Origin: Rhizobium sp. C4
GTDB lineage: Bacteria; Pseudomonadota; Alphaproteobacteria; Rhizobiales; Rhizobiaceae
Reading direction: 5' to 3'
Length of the DNA stretch: 64,000 bases
Assembly (NCBI RefSeq): GCF_021026315.1
Contig: NZ_JAJNCX010000007.1
Span: 124,001 to 188,000, forward strand
Shown here: positions 8,134 to 18,665 of the stretch, piece by piece
Layout of the letters: each line of letters opens with the position of its first letter
Numbering within the stretch: the first letter of the stretch is position 1
Program-made: the position numbers and the translations under genes
Notes under the pieces: generated by a model
Database searches by the model: none
What the model saw: only the letters and a program-made list of their open reading frames with translations
What the model was told of the DNA's origin: nothing

Positions 8134-9329
8134 CTTGCGATTTCCTCGTCACCCACAGCGAAGCGGGCTTTCAGAAGCGCTTCGGCATACTCGTCCTCGG
8201 CCTTCGAATCGAAGACGATGCCGCCGCCGACGTTGAAGGTGGCCTTGCCGTCAGCGAAGAGTGTGATCGTGCGGATCGCCACGTTGAAGAGCATTTCGCC
8301 GGAGGGGGCGATATGGCCGATGGCGCCGCAATAGGCGCCGCGCGGGGTCTGTTCGAGCCGGTGGAGGATTTCCATCGTCCACATTTTCGGCGCGCCGGTG
8401 ATCGAGCCGCAGGGGAAGAGGGCGGCGAAAATGTCGGTCAGCGTCGTGTCGGGCAGGAGCTTGGCCCGGACATGGCTGACCATCTGGTGCAGCGTCGGAT
8501 AGGTCTCGATGTCGAACAGTTTGGGCACGGACAGCGTGCCGACTTGCGCGATGCGCGAGATGTCGTTGCGCAGGAGGTCGACGATTATGCGGTTTTCGAC
8601 CTGTGTCTTTTCATCCGCCTTCATGGCTTCGATGATGGCCGCGTCCTCCGCCGGCGTTGCGCCGCGTGCGGCAGTGCCTTTCATCGGATGCGTCTCGATC
8701 CAGCCGTCCGCGTCTACCTTGAAGAAGAGTTCGGGCGAGCGGGAGAGGATGACAGGGCCGCCGAGATTGACCAGCGCGCCGTATTTCACCGGCTGGCGTT
8801 CGGCGAGCGCTTCGAAGGCGTCGAGCGGATCGCCATGCCATTCGGCGTCGATCGGGAAGGTCAGGTTGCCCTGATAGCTGTCGCCCTTGCGCAAATGGTG
8901 GTGCAGCGTTTCGAAACGGGACTGGTAGGTTTCGAAATTCCAGCGGGCGCGGGGGGAGGTCAGGAAGGGGAGGTTGGAGCCGGCAAGGGAAGAACCCCTG
9001 ATCCGGTCCTTCGGGCCACCTTCTCCCCGAGGGGAGAAGGTGGCCGCACCCGTGTCGGGTGCATCGAAAATGCCGAAGAGGAGATAGGGCACGTCGCCGC
9101 CGTCTTCCGCCAAACGCTCGATACGCGGCTCGAAGAGATGGCCGGCTTCGTAGGAGAGAGAACCGGCAAGCCAGTGGCCTGCCTTGTGTGCAGCCTGCAG
9201 TCTCTCTAGTGCTTCGAAGAAGTCCGCCTTGCGGTCAACGCGGACGATCTCGCGCGGCCGGGCGAACAGCATCGTTCGGTCGGCAAGATCGTCGCGGAGA
9301 AGCAGGAAGGGGTCGGATGGGGCGCTCAT
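8130..9329 (-). CDS. pabB: Aminodeoxychorismate synthase component I
   Basis: 399 residues. The C-terminal chorismate-utilising domain is intact: HPMKGTAARG (active-site Lys), KTQVENRIIVDLLRNDISR, FPCGSITGAPKMW and GAYCGAIGHI. Together with a glutaminase it makes 4-amino-4-deoxychorismate. The oddity is in the N-terminal part: a perfect 32-bp palindrome and a second 17-bp palindrome (9014-9062) are read in frame as about residues 90-106 (ATFSPRGEGG), followed by a Ser/Leu-rich linker before the usual FETYQ...HHHLRKGDSYQ block. The pepF stop and pabB start overlap by one base (TAATG). Confidence 0.93.
   Translation of the reverse strand: MSAPSDPFLLLRDDLADRTMLFARPREIVRVDRKADFFEALERLQAAHKAGHWLAGSLSYEAGHLFEPRIERLAEDGGDVPYLLFGIFDAPDTGAATFSPRGEGGPKDRIRGSSLAGSNLPFLTSPRARWNFETYQSRFETLHHHLRKGDSYQGNLTFPIDAEWHGDPLDAFEALAERQPVKYGALVNLGGPVILSRSPELFFKVDADGWIETHPMKGTAARGATPAEDAAIIEAMKADEKTQVENRIIVDLLRNDISRIAQVGTLSVPKLFDIETYPTLHQMVSHVRAKLLPDTTLTDIFAALFPCGSITGAPKMWTMEILHRLEQTPRGAYCGAIGHIAPSGEMLFNVAIRTITLFADGKATFNVGGGIVFDSKAEDEYAEALLKARFAVGDEEIAR
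9014..9062. repeat. Palindromic repeat inserted in the pabB reading frame
   Basis: Arm one is 9014-9028 and arm two 9031-9045, 15 bp each and perfect, around a 2-bp centre (core CTTCTCCCCGAGGGGAGAAG). It is directly followed by GCACCCG-TGT-CGGGTGC (9046-9062). This looks like a dispersed rhizobial palindromic element, yet it lies wholly within coding sequence and keeps the frame open. Confidence 0.85.
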
Positions 9330-11191
9330 TACGCCTTATCTAACGCCTCCAGCTCATCGATCAGCCCTTCGATCATCGACAGACCCTTGCCCCAGAACGA
9401 CGGATCGGAGGCGTCGAGGCCGAAGGGGGCGAGAAGTTCGGAATGATGCTTCGTGCCGCCGGCCTTCAGCAGCGCGAAATACTTGTCCTGGAAGCCTTCG
9501 GCCGCGTTCTGGTAGACGGCGTAGAGCGAGTTCACCAGGCAATCGCCGAACGCATAGGCGTAGACATAGAAGGGCGAGTGGATGAAGTGGGGGATATAGG
9601 ACCAGTAGGTCTCGTAGCCGCCGCCGGACAGGTCGATCGCCGGGCCGAGGCTTTCGGCCTGCACCGACATCCACAGTTCGCCGATCTGGTCGGAGGTGAG
9701 TTCACCCTCCTTGCGGGCGGTGTGGACCTTGCGCTCGAATTCGTAGAAGGCGATCTGACGCACGACCGTGTTGATCATGTCCTCGACCTTCTGGGCGAGC
9801 ATGGCCTTGCGTTCTTTGCTGTCTGTCGTCTTGTCGAGCAGCGCGCGGAAGGTCAGCATTTCGCCGAAGACGGAGGCGGTTTCGGCAAGCGTCAGCGGGG
9901 TTGCGCACATCAGCGCGCCCTGTCCGCCGGCGAGAACCTGATGCACGCCATGGCCAAGCTCATGCGCCAGCGTCATCACGTCGCGCGGCTTGCCCATATA
10001 GTTGACGAGGACATAGGGATGCGCCGAGGGCACTGTCGGATGCGCAAAGGCGCCCGGGGCCTTGCCGGGGCGGACCGGCGCGTCAATCCAGTTACGGTCG
10101 AAGAAGGTCTTCGCGATGCCGGCCATGTCGGGCGAGAAGGCGCCATAGGCGGAGAGAACGGTTTCGCGCGCCTCGTCCCAGGAGATCGTGGCATCCGGCG
10201 TTTCGGGGAGCGGCGCGTTGCGGTCCCAGAAGTTCATCTTTTCCATGCCGAGCCATTTCGCCTTCATCGCATAATAGCGATGCGACAGGCGCGGATAGGC
10301 TTGCTTGACGGCGGCGGCCAGTGCATCGACCACTTCGCGTTCGACGCGGTTCGCGAGATGCCGGCTGTCGGCAATGTCTTCGAACTTGTGCCAGCGGTCG
10401 GAAATTTCCCTGTCCTTGGCGAGCGTGTTGGTGATCAACGTGAAGGTGCGGATATTGGCGGCGAAGGTGGCGGCGAGCGCCCGGGCTGCACTTTCGCGCT
10501 TCTTCGGGTCGCCGCTCTGCAGGAGGCTCAGCGTCGCCTCAAGGCCAAGCGTTTCGCCGTCAACGTCGAAGGTCAGCGTTGCCATGGTCTCGTCGAAGAG
10601 ACGGTTGAAGGCGGCAGCCCCCGTCATCGACTTTTCCATGAAGAGCTGTTCGATGCGGTCTTCCAGCTGGTGCGGCTTTTCCTTGCGCAGATCGCGGATC
10701 CAGGGCGCGTAATGGCCGGCCAGTGGATCGTTGGCGATGGCCTGTTCAATTGCCGCATCGTCCACGCGGTTCAGTTCCAGCGTGAAGAAGAGAAGGTGGC
10801 TGCCGAGATCGGTCAGCTTGGCCTGTACGTCTCCGTAAAGCTTGCCGTTGGCCGGATCGGCGGTGTTGGAGAAATAGGTCAGCCCTGCGAAGGAGGCGAT
10901 GCGGCCGAGGATATCGTCCAGCGCATCATAATCGCGGATCGCGGCACCCAGACCGGCATCGCCGGATTTCGTGGCGGCGTCTGCCAGCTTGTCCTTCCAG
11001 CGGGTTTCGAAGGCCAGCGAGTCCTGCGTTGCCTTTTCAAGCGCTGCCTTGAATTCCGGGCTGTCCTTCGAGGGGAAGAGATCGGTGAGGTTCCAGGAAG
11101 GCAGATCGCCCAGTTCCGGCTTGATCGCGGCTCCCGTCGTTGCACTCATTGAAACGAGGTTTCCTGCGCGTTCGAAGGTCCGGTTCAGCAT
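9329..11191 (-). CDS. pepF: Oligoendopeptidase F (M3 family)
   Basis: 620 residues from ATG 11191 (AGGGAGA upstream); an internal ATG at 11149 (MSATTG) is the alternative. The zinc-binding HELGH is at residues 410-414, with the downstream Glu in TLAETASVFGEM; the N-terminal M3 domain starts DLPSWNLTDLFPS. It hydrolyses short peptides in the cytoplasm. It is the first gene of the run leading into pabB and is divergent from the sigma54 regulator gene. Confidence 0.93.
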   Translation of the reverse strand: MLNRTFERAGNLVSMSATTGAAIKPELGDLPSWNLTDLFPSKDSPEFKAALEKATQDSLAFETRWKDKLADAATKSGDAGLGAAIRDYDALDDILGRIASFAGLTYFSNTADPANGKLYGDVQAKLTDLGSHLLFFTLELNRVDDAAIEQAIANDPLAGHYAPWIRDLRKEKPHQLEDRIEQLFMEKSMTGAAAFNRLFDETMATLTFDVDGETLGLEATLSLLQSGDPKKRESAARALAATFAANIRTFTLITNTLAKDREISDRWHKFEDIADSRHLANRVEREVVDALAAAVKQAYPRLSHRYYAMKAKWLGMEKMNFWDRNAPLPETPDATISWDEARETVLSAYGAFSPDMAGIAKTFFDRNWIDAPVRPGKAPGAFAHPTVPSAHPYVLVNYMGKPRDVMTLAHELGHGVHQVLAGGQGALMCATPLTLAETASVFGEMLTFRALLDKTTDSKERKAMLAQKVEDMINTVVRQIAFYEFERKVHTARKEGELTSDQIGELWMSVQAESLGPAIDLSGGGYETYWSYIPHFIHSPFYVYAYAFGDCLVNSLYAVYQNAAEGFQDKYFALLKAGGTKHHSELLAPFGLDASDPSFWGKGLSMIEGLIDELEALDKA

Positions 11192-11348
11192 GTCGCCGCT
11201 CTCCCTATGTCGTTGGTCATTACGTCGATTGAATGCGTTGCGGATCGATAAAATGCAAGCATTTCCGAAAATGGGGTGTTTAGGGGTGCTGTGCCAAGGT
11301 GACGCGACGAAAAATGCAACGTGCCATCAAGAAACGCACGAAGGGAGA

Positions 11349-12902
<1,554 letters not shown>

Positions 12903-12921
12903 GATTAACTAGGGCCTAAAG

Positions 12922-12943
12922 AATCCGGTCGAAAGGCCGGGTT
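12922..12943 (+). terminator. Weak hairpin after the sigma54 regulator gene
   Basis: AATCCGGTC-GAAA-GGCCGGGTT, an imperfect stem with a short T-containing tail. Possible terminator, low strength. Confidence 0.4.
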
Positions 12944-13022
12944 CTGCGTTTCCATTTGACGAATTTTTCACTATATAACTATCGCTGTGTTGACTGTGGC
13001 GTTTCTGCCATCGTCTTACCGC

Positions 13023-13053
13023 ATTTCCATCCCATGTGGGATGCGAGGGAAAT
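13023..13053 (+). other. Interrupted hairpin upstream of the DUF882 gene
   Basis: Inner stem CATCCC/GGGATG with loop ATGT, flanked by ATTTCC/GGAAAT with a bulge. It lies in the probable 5' untranslated region, 50-80 bases before the likely start, and would be translated if the longer frame from 12987 were used. Confidence 0.4.
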
Positions 13054-13106
13054 TCGCTTTTAATGGGGACGTCCATTTGTCGGTCATTTCAGATGCCAAA
13101 GGGCGG

Positions 13107-14873
13107 ATGCGTTGGGTTGCGCCCTTGAGGTCTGTGACGTCAAGACTGCGTGAGGTGGCCGTCCGCGGCATTGCAGCCCTGACTCTGGCCGTTGGCCTGA
13201 CGGCAGCTGTCGCCGGGGCCGCGCAGGCAGAAACCCGCTCCCTGAAGCTCTATTTCGTCCATACCGGCGAACGCGCCACGATTACCTTCAAGCGCAACGG
13301 CAAGTTCGATGCCGATGGTCTGGCCAAGCTCAACCGCTTCCTGCGCGACTGGCGTCGCAACGAGCCGACGAAGATGGACCCGCGCCTCTTCGATCTGATC
13401 TGGTCGGTCTATCAGAAGAGCGGATCGAGCGATTACATCAACGTCCTTTGCGGCTATCGCTCTCCCGGCACCAATGAACTGCTGCGCAACCGGTCGCGCC
13501 ATACGGGCGTTGCGAAGGAAAGCCAGCACATTCTCGGCAAGGCGATGGACTTCTACATTCCCGGTGTTCCGCTGGAGCGCCTGCGTGAAATCGGCCTGAA
13601 GCTGCAGATGGGCGGGGTCGGCTATTATCCGACGTCAGGCTCGCCGTTCGTTCACATGGATGTCGGCGGCGTTCGCGCCTGGCCGCGTGCATCGCGCGAG
13701 ACGCTGGTGCGCCTGTTCCCCGACGGCAAGACGATCCACCTTCCGACCGACGGCAAGCCGCTGCCCGGCTATCAGGCCGCCATGGCCGACTACAAGCGCC
13801 GCATGGGTTCCGACACTGTCGAGATTGCCTCGTCCGGCGGTGGCCGCAAGAACCTCTTCCAGATGCTGTTTGGCGGTGGTGACGAAGACGAAAGCCCGGA
13901 AGCCATCACGGACAATGCGCCGCCCAAGGCGCAGCCGCCGAAGGCAGCGCCGCCTGCCGCTCCGCCCGTACAGGTGGCGAGCGCAGAGCCTGAGCCGCAG
14001 CCGAAGCAGACCTTCATCGAGAATATTCCGAGCACCACGGTGGCGAATGCCCCGGTCCCGAATGTCCGGCCGTCCGTTGTCGGCGGGCAGGGTGCCGATC
14101 TGGAAACGGCGCTTGTTTCGCCAGCCAGAAGCTCCGCCACCGATGCCATGGCGTCTGTCCTGCAGCCGCCGGCTGCGGGGAATGGCGACTATGCCGATCT
14201 CGGTGACTACAAGATCCCGGTTCCGCAATTGCTGGGTGACCGCAGGCAGCCGGGCGAGGCCGATCTTGCCGCCGTTCCGCTGCCGGGAACGCGGCCTGAC
14301 TTCCAGGTCGCTTCCGTTGCGCCTGACGCCTCCGTAGCGCCGCTTCCAACGGCTCTCCCGCCGCAGACGGCTGATGCAGGGGGCAATGCGCCGAAACCCG
14401 CGTCCGGCAGTGACGAGATCGCTGCCATGATCCGCCGTATGTCCGGCGAGGATGCAAGTGCTGCGCCTGCAGCACCCGTTCCTGCCGGCAAGCCGCAGCA
14501 GGTGGCTCTTGCCGAACCGCCGGCCACTGCCAACAAGCAGCTGACCCGTTCACTGAAGGCAGATATCCGCCCGGCTCTGGCCGAGCAGGCCTATCAGCCG
14601 AAGAAGGGCGCACGCCCGAACAAGACGGACGCGATTGCCGCCCTGCGCGGGTCTCACTCGCAGCCGTCTCAGCTGACGGGCGAGATGATCGAGAAATGGG
14701 CGCTGGCCGCCAACAATGCGCAGATCGTTGCGCCGAAGCCTGCCGATGGGGTCAATCGCCGGGATGCCGATGCGGATGCAAGGGCAGCCAATGTGGCGAG
14801 CTCCGAAAATCGTCCCGCGACCTTTGATCCGGCCCGGTTCTCCGGCGCTGCCCCGGTCGCCCGGCCGCAGTGA
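13107..14873 (+). CDS. DUF882 / M15-like periplasmic peptidase with long Pro/Ala-rich tail
   Basis: 588 residues from ATG 13107. The frame is open back to 12987 and a TTG at 13077 is also possible; none has a perfect ribosome site. The signal peptide ends near AAVAGAAQA. The catalytic domain of about 160 residues follows, with LCGYRSPGTNELLRNRSRHTG, ESQHILGKAMDFYIPG and FVHMDVGGVRAW; the His/Asp/His set matches D-Ala-D-Ala or L,D-type M15 zinc peptidases (YcbK family). The remaining ~380 residues are Pro/Ala/Gln-rich and probably disordered. It likely acts on peptidoglycan peptides in the periplasm. Confidence 0.88.
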   Translation: MRWVAPLRSVTSRLREVAVRGIAALTLAVGLTAAVAGAAQAETRSLKLYFVHTGERATITFKRNGKFDADGLAKLNRFLRDWRRNEPTKMDPRLFDLIWSVYQKSGSSDYINVLCGYRSPGTNELLRNRSRHTGVAKESQHILGKAMDFYIPGVPLERLREIGLKLQMGGVGYYPTSGSPFVHMDVGGVRAWPRASRETLVRLFPDGKTIHLPTDGKPLPGYQAAMADYKRRMGSDTVEIASSGGGRKNLFQMLFGGGDEDESPEAITDNAPPKAQPPKAAPPAAPPVQVASAEPEPQPKQTFIENIPSTTVANAPVPNVRPSVVGGQGADLETALVSPARSSATDAMASVLQPPAAGNGDYADLGDYKIPVPQLLGDRRQPGEADLAAVPLPGTRPDFQVASVAPDASVAPLPTALPPQTADAGGNAPKPASGSDEIAAMIRRMSGEDASAAPAAPVPAGKPQQVALAEPPATANKQLTRSLKADIRPALAEQAYQPKKGARPNKTDAIAALRGSHSQPSQLTGEMIEKWALAANNAQIVAPKPADGVNRRDADADARAANVASSENRPATFDPARFSGAAPVARPQ

Positions 14874-14896
14874 TTTCCCTGCATATCGCATGACAT

Positions 14897-14924
14897 GAAA
14901 AGGCCCGCACGAAGCGGGCCTTTT
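14897..14924. terminator. Bidirectional terminator
   Basis: AAAAGGCCCGC-ACGAA-GCGGGCCTTTT, a symmetrical stem with A and T tracts, between the convergent DUF882 and gapR genes. Confidence 0.88.
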
Positions 14925-14953
14925 GCATGATGGGTGTTGCCGATGAGGACGGC

Positions 14954-15211
14954 TTATTCCATGCCGAGAGCGGCCATGTAGGTCTGGAGGATGGTTTCTT
15001 CCTCGATACGCTCGTTGGCGTCCTTCTTGCGCAGGCGAACGATCGTGCGCATGGCCTTGGTGTCGTAGCCGCGGCCCTTGGCTTCGCCGTAGACATCCTT
15101 GATGTCGTCGCTGATCGAGGACTTTTCTTCTTCGAGGCGTTCGATGCGCTCGATAAGCTGGCGCAGTTCTGCGGCGGCGACGTTTTCGACGGCTTTGGTT
15201 TCTTCTTCCAT
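14954..15211 (-). CDS. gapR: GapR-like nucleoid protein (DUF2312)
   Basis: 85 residues, almost wholly helical: [67 protein letters not shown]. This is the DUF2312 pattern of Caulobacter GapR (89 residues), which forms a tetrameric clamp on overtwisted DNA and supports topoisomerase action and replication. The start is ATG 15211 with AGGAG six bases upstream; upstream ATG codons in the frame lack this. Confidence 0.92.
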   Translation of the reverse strand: MEEETKAVENVAAAELRQLIERIERLEEEKSSISDDIKDVYGEAKGRGYDTKAMRTIVRLRKKDANERIEEETILQTYMAALGME

Positions 15212-15351
15212 GTCATGCTCCTGCATTGGCCACGGCCGCATGAGGTCGGGCTTGGGGTCGTAGTTGGGCGCGTCGAGACCGCACGCCACGGGATGCGGTG
15301 ACGTGCCGCGAAGGCGGTCCGAGGTCAAGGGGGATGTTGCGGTTCTCCGCG

Positions 15352-15657
15352 TTATTCTTTGGGGCGGTTCACTTCGAAGGCCGCCTGCTGGTCCGGCGAG
15401 GTCTCGCGCTGGTGAAGCTTCTTCCAGTCGTCATAGGGCATGCCATAGACGGCCTCACGCGACTGGTCCTTCGTCACCGGCAGACCGGAATGGCTGGCGG
15501 CTTCCAGATACCAGTTGGACAGACAGTTGCGGCAGAAGCCGGCAAGGTTCATCAGGTCGATGTTCTGCACGTCCGGGCGATGCTGGAGATGGGACACGAG
15601 ACGGCGAAAGGCGGCCGCCTCGAGTTCGGTCTGCTGTTCCTTGGTCAGTTCGGCCAT
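15352..15657 (-). CDS. DUF1244 family protein
   Basis: 101 residues starting [21 protein letters not shown] at ATG 15657, with GGAAGGAG upstream. The conserved DUF1244 core is [28 protein letters not shown], followed by [14 protein letters not shown]-type sequence (here [12 protein letters not shown]). The Cys pair in FCRNCL could bind a metal or a disulfide partner. It lies 28 bp after the N-formylglutamate amidohydrolase stop. The function of this proteobacterial family is not known. Confidence 0.9.
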   Translation of the reverse strand: MAELTKEQQTELEAAAFRRLVSHLQHRPDVQNIDLMNLAGFCRNCLSNWYLEAASHSGLPVTKDQSREAVYGMPYDDWKKLHQRETSPDQQAAFEVNRPKE

Positions 15658-15685
15658 GGGGCGTCTCCTTCCTTGCGTTTCTGTC

Positions 15686-16474
15686 TTATTCGTATGCACC
15701 GGTGCGGGACTGGAAGATCTGGTACTCGTGCAGTTCCGGCATGGCGTTCATCTCGGCGAAGATCGGGGCGAGCACGCCCGCCCATTCGTCGACGCCGCGC
15801 CGGTCGCCGATCAGGTCCTGCCGGACTTCGAGCAGCACATGCGGGATGCCGTTGCGCATGCAGTGACGATACATCGTATCGCCTTTCAGCGCGCCGTCAT
15901 AGGGTTCGTTGTCGCCTGTGACATAGCCGCGGTTTTCCAGCGCGCGGATGAGCGGATGTACCGCCCGGTGGTCGGTATCCCACAGAACACCGGCCTGCCA
16001 GGGGCGGCGGAAGCCCTTCCAGTAGGGTGTGAAGGAATGCAGCGAAATGACGAGCGGGGCCTTGCCGCAGGCCATCCCCATCTCTGCAATCGCCTTGTCG
16101 ACGGCCATGTGATAGGGGCGATGCCAGGTCTCGATGCGGCGGCGGCGCTCGGCCGGCGTGATCGGATGGTTGGCCGGGATGATGGCGCCGTCCGAAAGCT
16201 TCATGATCAGCGTCGGATCGTCCTCGCCCCGATTGGGGTCGATGAGGAGCCGCGAGAAGCAGGACAGCACCGCCGGCGCATCCAGCATGGCCGCCAGACG
16301 TTCGGTCAGCGGCTCGATCCCGATATCGTAGGCGATGTGGCGGCCGAATGCTTCCTTTGGCAGGCCGAGTGCGTCATAGTCGGCCGGAACGTGATTCGTG
16401 GCGTGATCGGCAATGATCAGGAGCCCGGCGGCGGAATTTCCGCCGATCCTTCGGTAGGCCTGGTGATGTGTCAT
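15686..16474 (-). CDS. N-formylglutamate amidohydrolase family protein
   Basis: 262 residues. Family signature: LLIIADHATNHVPADY near the N-terminus, LIDPNRGEDDPTLIM, LVISLHSFTPYWKGFRRPWQ and LLEVRQDLIGD near the end. Members hydrolyse N-formylglutamate in histidine breakdown (HutG type) or related formyl/acyl amides; no hut genes are near, so the substrate is unproven. The start MTHHQAY at 16474 has a weak ribosome site. It is divergent from the DUF1036-pyk pair and likely co-transcribed with the DUF1244 gene. Confidence 0.87.
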   Translation of the reverse strand: MTHHQAYRRIGGNSAAGLLIIADHATNHVPADYDALGLPKEAFGRHIAYDIGIEPLTERLAAMLDAPAVLSCFSRLLIDPNRGEDDPTLIMKLSDGAIIPANHPITPAERRRRIETWHRPYHMAVDKAIAEMGMACGKAPLVISLHSFTPYWKGFRRPWQAGVLWDTDHRAVHPLIRALENRGYVTGDNEPYDGALKGDTMYRHCMRNGIPHVLLEVRQDLIGDRRGVDEWAGVLAPIFAEMNAMPELHEYQIFQSRTGAYE

Positions 16475-16500
16475 AAAGCGCCCGTGACCGGTATTGCAAG

Positions 16501-16522
16501 AATTGTCATTATAGCGACAATT
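16501..16522. promoter_or_regulatory. Inverted repeat in divergent promoter region
   Basis: AATTGTC (16501-16507) and GACAATT (16516-16522), perfect 7-bp arms with an AT-rich 8-bp spacer, between the amidohydrolase gene (minus) and the DUF1036-pyk pair (plus). A possible operator; no regulator is assigned. Confidence 0.35.
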
Positions 16523-16637
16523 AGTGATGGCATGGCAGGGAGTGTGGTTCAAGGCCAGAAATGGCTTGTTTACTTCAGCGCGCTTTCTCGGCTTGACGCA
16601 ATACTAATCGATTGAAACCCTCATTGACATTCGGGCT

Positions 16638-17174
16638 ATGGCAGCGCACAACGACAAGACCACCCATCATGGAGCCACAACGGAAACCGTGACCCGTTCA
16701 ACTCGAAACCCATCCCCCAACCGTTTGGTCAAGCGCCTCGCAGCGCCGGCCGTGCTGTTTACGCTCGCGTTTGCGCCTGCCTTCCTCCCGGCAAGCGAGG
16801 CGCGCGCCGACTTCCGGGTTTGCAACGGAACGCAGAACCTCGTTGGCGTCGCCATCGGCTATCGGGCCAGCGAAGGCTGGATCACCGAAGGCTGGTGGCA
16901 GGTGCCGGCAACGACCTGCGCCACGCTGATCGAAGGCGAACTCAAATCGCGCTATTATTATCTTTACGCCGAGGATGCCGCCCGTGGCGGGCGCTGGACC
17001 GGCGACGTGAAGATGTGCGTGGCGGAAAACGAGTTCAAGATCGTCGGCGTCAAGGATTGTTTCGCACGCGGCTACCAGCAGATGGGCTTCAAGGAATATG
17101 ACACCGGCAAGCAGGGGAGCTGGATGGTTCAGCTCACTGATACGTCGGGAACCCAAGAAAGCCAGAGCAAATGA
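16638..17174 (+). CDS. DUF1036 secreted/membrane protein
   Basis: 178 residues. A long N-terminal region ends in a hydrophobic signal (AAPAVLFTLAFAPAFLPASEARA), then the DUF1036 domain: DFRVCNGTQNLVGVAIGYR, GWITEGWWQVPATTCATLIEG, SRYYYLYAEDAARGGRWTGD and FARGYQQMGFKEYDTG, with paired Cys residues that could form disulfides outside the cytoplasm. The start is uncertain (ATG 16638 has no strong ribosome site; GTG 16690 is possible). Its TGA overlaps the pyk start by 4 bp. Confidence 0.87.
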   Translation: MAAHNDKTTHHGATTETVTRSTRNPSPNRLVKRLAAPAVLFTLAFAPAFLPASEARADFRVCNGTQNLVGVAIGYRASEGWITEGWWQVPATTCATLIEGELKSRYYYLYAEDAARGGRWTGDVKMCVAENEFKIVGVKDCFARGYQQMGFKEYDTGKQGSWMVQLTDTSGTQESQSK

Positions 17175-18610
17175 GACGCAACCGTAAGGTCAAGATCCTA
17201 GCCACACTCGGCCCCGCTTCTTCTGAAGAGGCCATGATCGAAAAGCTGTTCCTGGCGGGCGCGGACCTTTTCCGCATCAACATGAGCCATGCCAGCCACG
17301 ACGTCATGCGCACGCTGATCGCGCGCATCCGCAGCGTCGAAAAGCGCATGGGCCGGCCGATCGGCATTCTCGCCGACATTCAGGGTCCGAAGCTGCGCGT
17401 CGGCAAGTTCGCCGATACCAAGGTGACGCTGACCCCCGGCCAGACCTTCACGCTCGACAACAATGAAGCCCCTGGCGACGAAACGCGCGTCTTCCTGCCG
17501 CATCCGGAAATTCTGGAATCGGTGAAGGTGGGCGACCGCCTGCTGATCGACGACGGCAAGCTGCATCTGCAGGCCGTCAAGTGCGACGGCAAGAGCATCG
17601 TTACCGAGGTGATTTCCGGCACGTCGATCTCCGACCGCAAGGGCGTCAGCCTGCCTGATACGCTGCTCGCCGTCGGTGTGCTGACCGAAAAGGACCGCGC
17701 CGACATCGACGCCGTGCTGGCGACCGACGATGTCGACTGGATCGCCCTGTCCTTCATCCAGCGTCCGGAAGATCTGGCTGAGGTGCGCAAGTTGGCGCGC
17801 GGCCGCGTCGGTCTCATGTCGAAGATCGAGAAGCCGCAGGCACTGGAGCGCATCGAGGAAATCATCGAGCTCTCCGACGCACTGATGGTCGCCCGTGGCG
17901 ACCTTGGCGTTGAGATGCCGCTCGAATCCGTTCCGGGCATCCAGAAGCAGCTGACCCGCGCCTGCCGCAAGGCCGGCAAGCCGGTCGTCGTTGCGACCCA
18001 GATGCTGGAATCGATGATCACTGCGCCGGTTCCGACCCGCGCCGAAGTCTCGGACGTGGCGACCGCCGTGTTCGAAGGCGCCGATGCGATCATGCTGTCG
18101 GCCGAGTCGGCCTCCGGTGCCTATCCGGTCGAGGCTGTTGCGACCATGGCCTCCATCGCCCAGAAGGTAGAAGAAGACCAGTATTTCACCGGCATCATCC
18201 ATGCCCAGCGTTCAGAGCCGAACCCGACGGGTGCAGATGCGATTTCGCTCGCTGCCCGCCAGATCGCCGAGACGCTGAAGCTCAACGCGATTGTCTGTTA
18301 CACGGCGTCCGGCACGACCGGCCTTCGCGCTTCGCGTGAGCGTCCCGCCATGCCGATCCTCACGCTGTCGCCGATCGTCAAGACGGCGCGCCGCCTGTCG
18401 CTTGCCTGGGGCCTGCATTGCGTGGTCACGGAAGATGCGACGGACCTCGATGACATGGTCAATCGTGCCTGCCGCATCGTGGTCAGCGAAGGTTTTGGTG
18501 GCCCCGGCGACCGCATCATCATCACCGCCGGCGTCCCGCTCGGTACGCCCGGTTCGACGAACATGCTGCGCATCGCCTATATCGGTTCGGACGGCGTGTC
18601 GGGCATCTGA
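17171..18610 (+). CDS. pyk: Pyruvate kinase
   Basis: 479 residues. Converts phosphoenolpyruvate and ADP to pyruvate and ATP. RRNRKVKILATLGPASSE and FRINMSHAS begin the barrel; the catalytic Lys is in LMSKIEKPQALE, followed by ALMVARGDLGVEMPLE and VATQMLESMITAP. The C-terminal domain ends in TAGVPLGTPGSTNMLRI. It is coupled to the DUF1036 gene by an ATGA overlap. With gap, tkt, pgk and fba about 30 kb away, the window carries much of lower glycolysis. Confidence 0.97.
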   Translation: MRRNRKVKILATLGPASSEEAMIEKLFLAGADLFRINMSHASHDVMRTLIARIRSVEKRMGRPIGILADIQGPKLRVGKFADTKVTLTPGQTFTLDNNEAPGDETRVFLPHPEILESVKVGDRLLIDDGKLHLQAVKCDGKSIVTEVISGTSISDRKGVSLPDTLLAVGVLTEKDRADIDAVLATDDVDWIALSFIQRPEDLAEVRKLARGRVGLMSKIEKPQALERIEEIIELSDALMVARGDLGVEMPLESVPGIQKQLTRACRKAGKPVVVATQMLESMITAPVPTRAEVSDVATAVFEGADAIMLSAESASGAYPVEAVATMASIAQKVEEDQYFTGIIHAQRSEPNPTGADAISLAARQIAETLKLNAIVCYTASGTTGLRASRERPAMPILTLSPIVKTARRLSLAWGLHCVVTEDATDLDDMVNRACRIVVSEGFGGPGDRIIITAGVPLGTPGSTNMLRIAYIGSDGVSGI

Positions 18611-18631
18611 CAAGACGCTCAACAACATTCA

Positions 18632-18665
18632 GAAGGCCGTGCGTTCTGCCGAACGCGCGGCCTTT
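18632..18665. terminator. Bidirectional terminator
   Basis: AAGGCCGTGCGTTC-TGCC-GAACGCGCGGCCTTTT with one mismatch, between the convergent pyk and lipid kinase genes. Confidence 0.8.
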
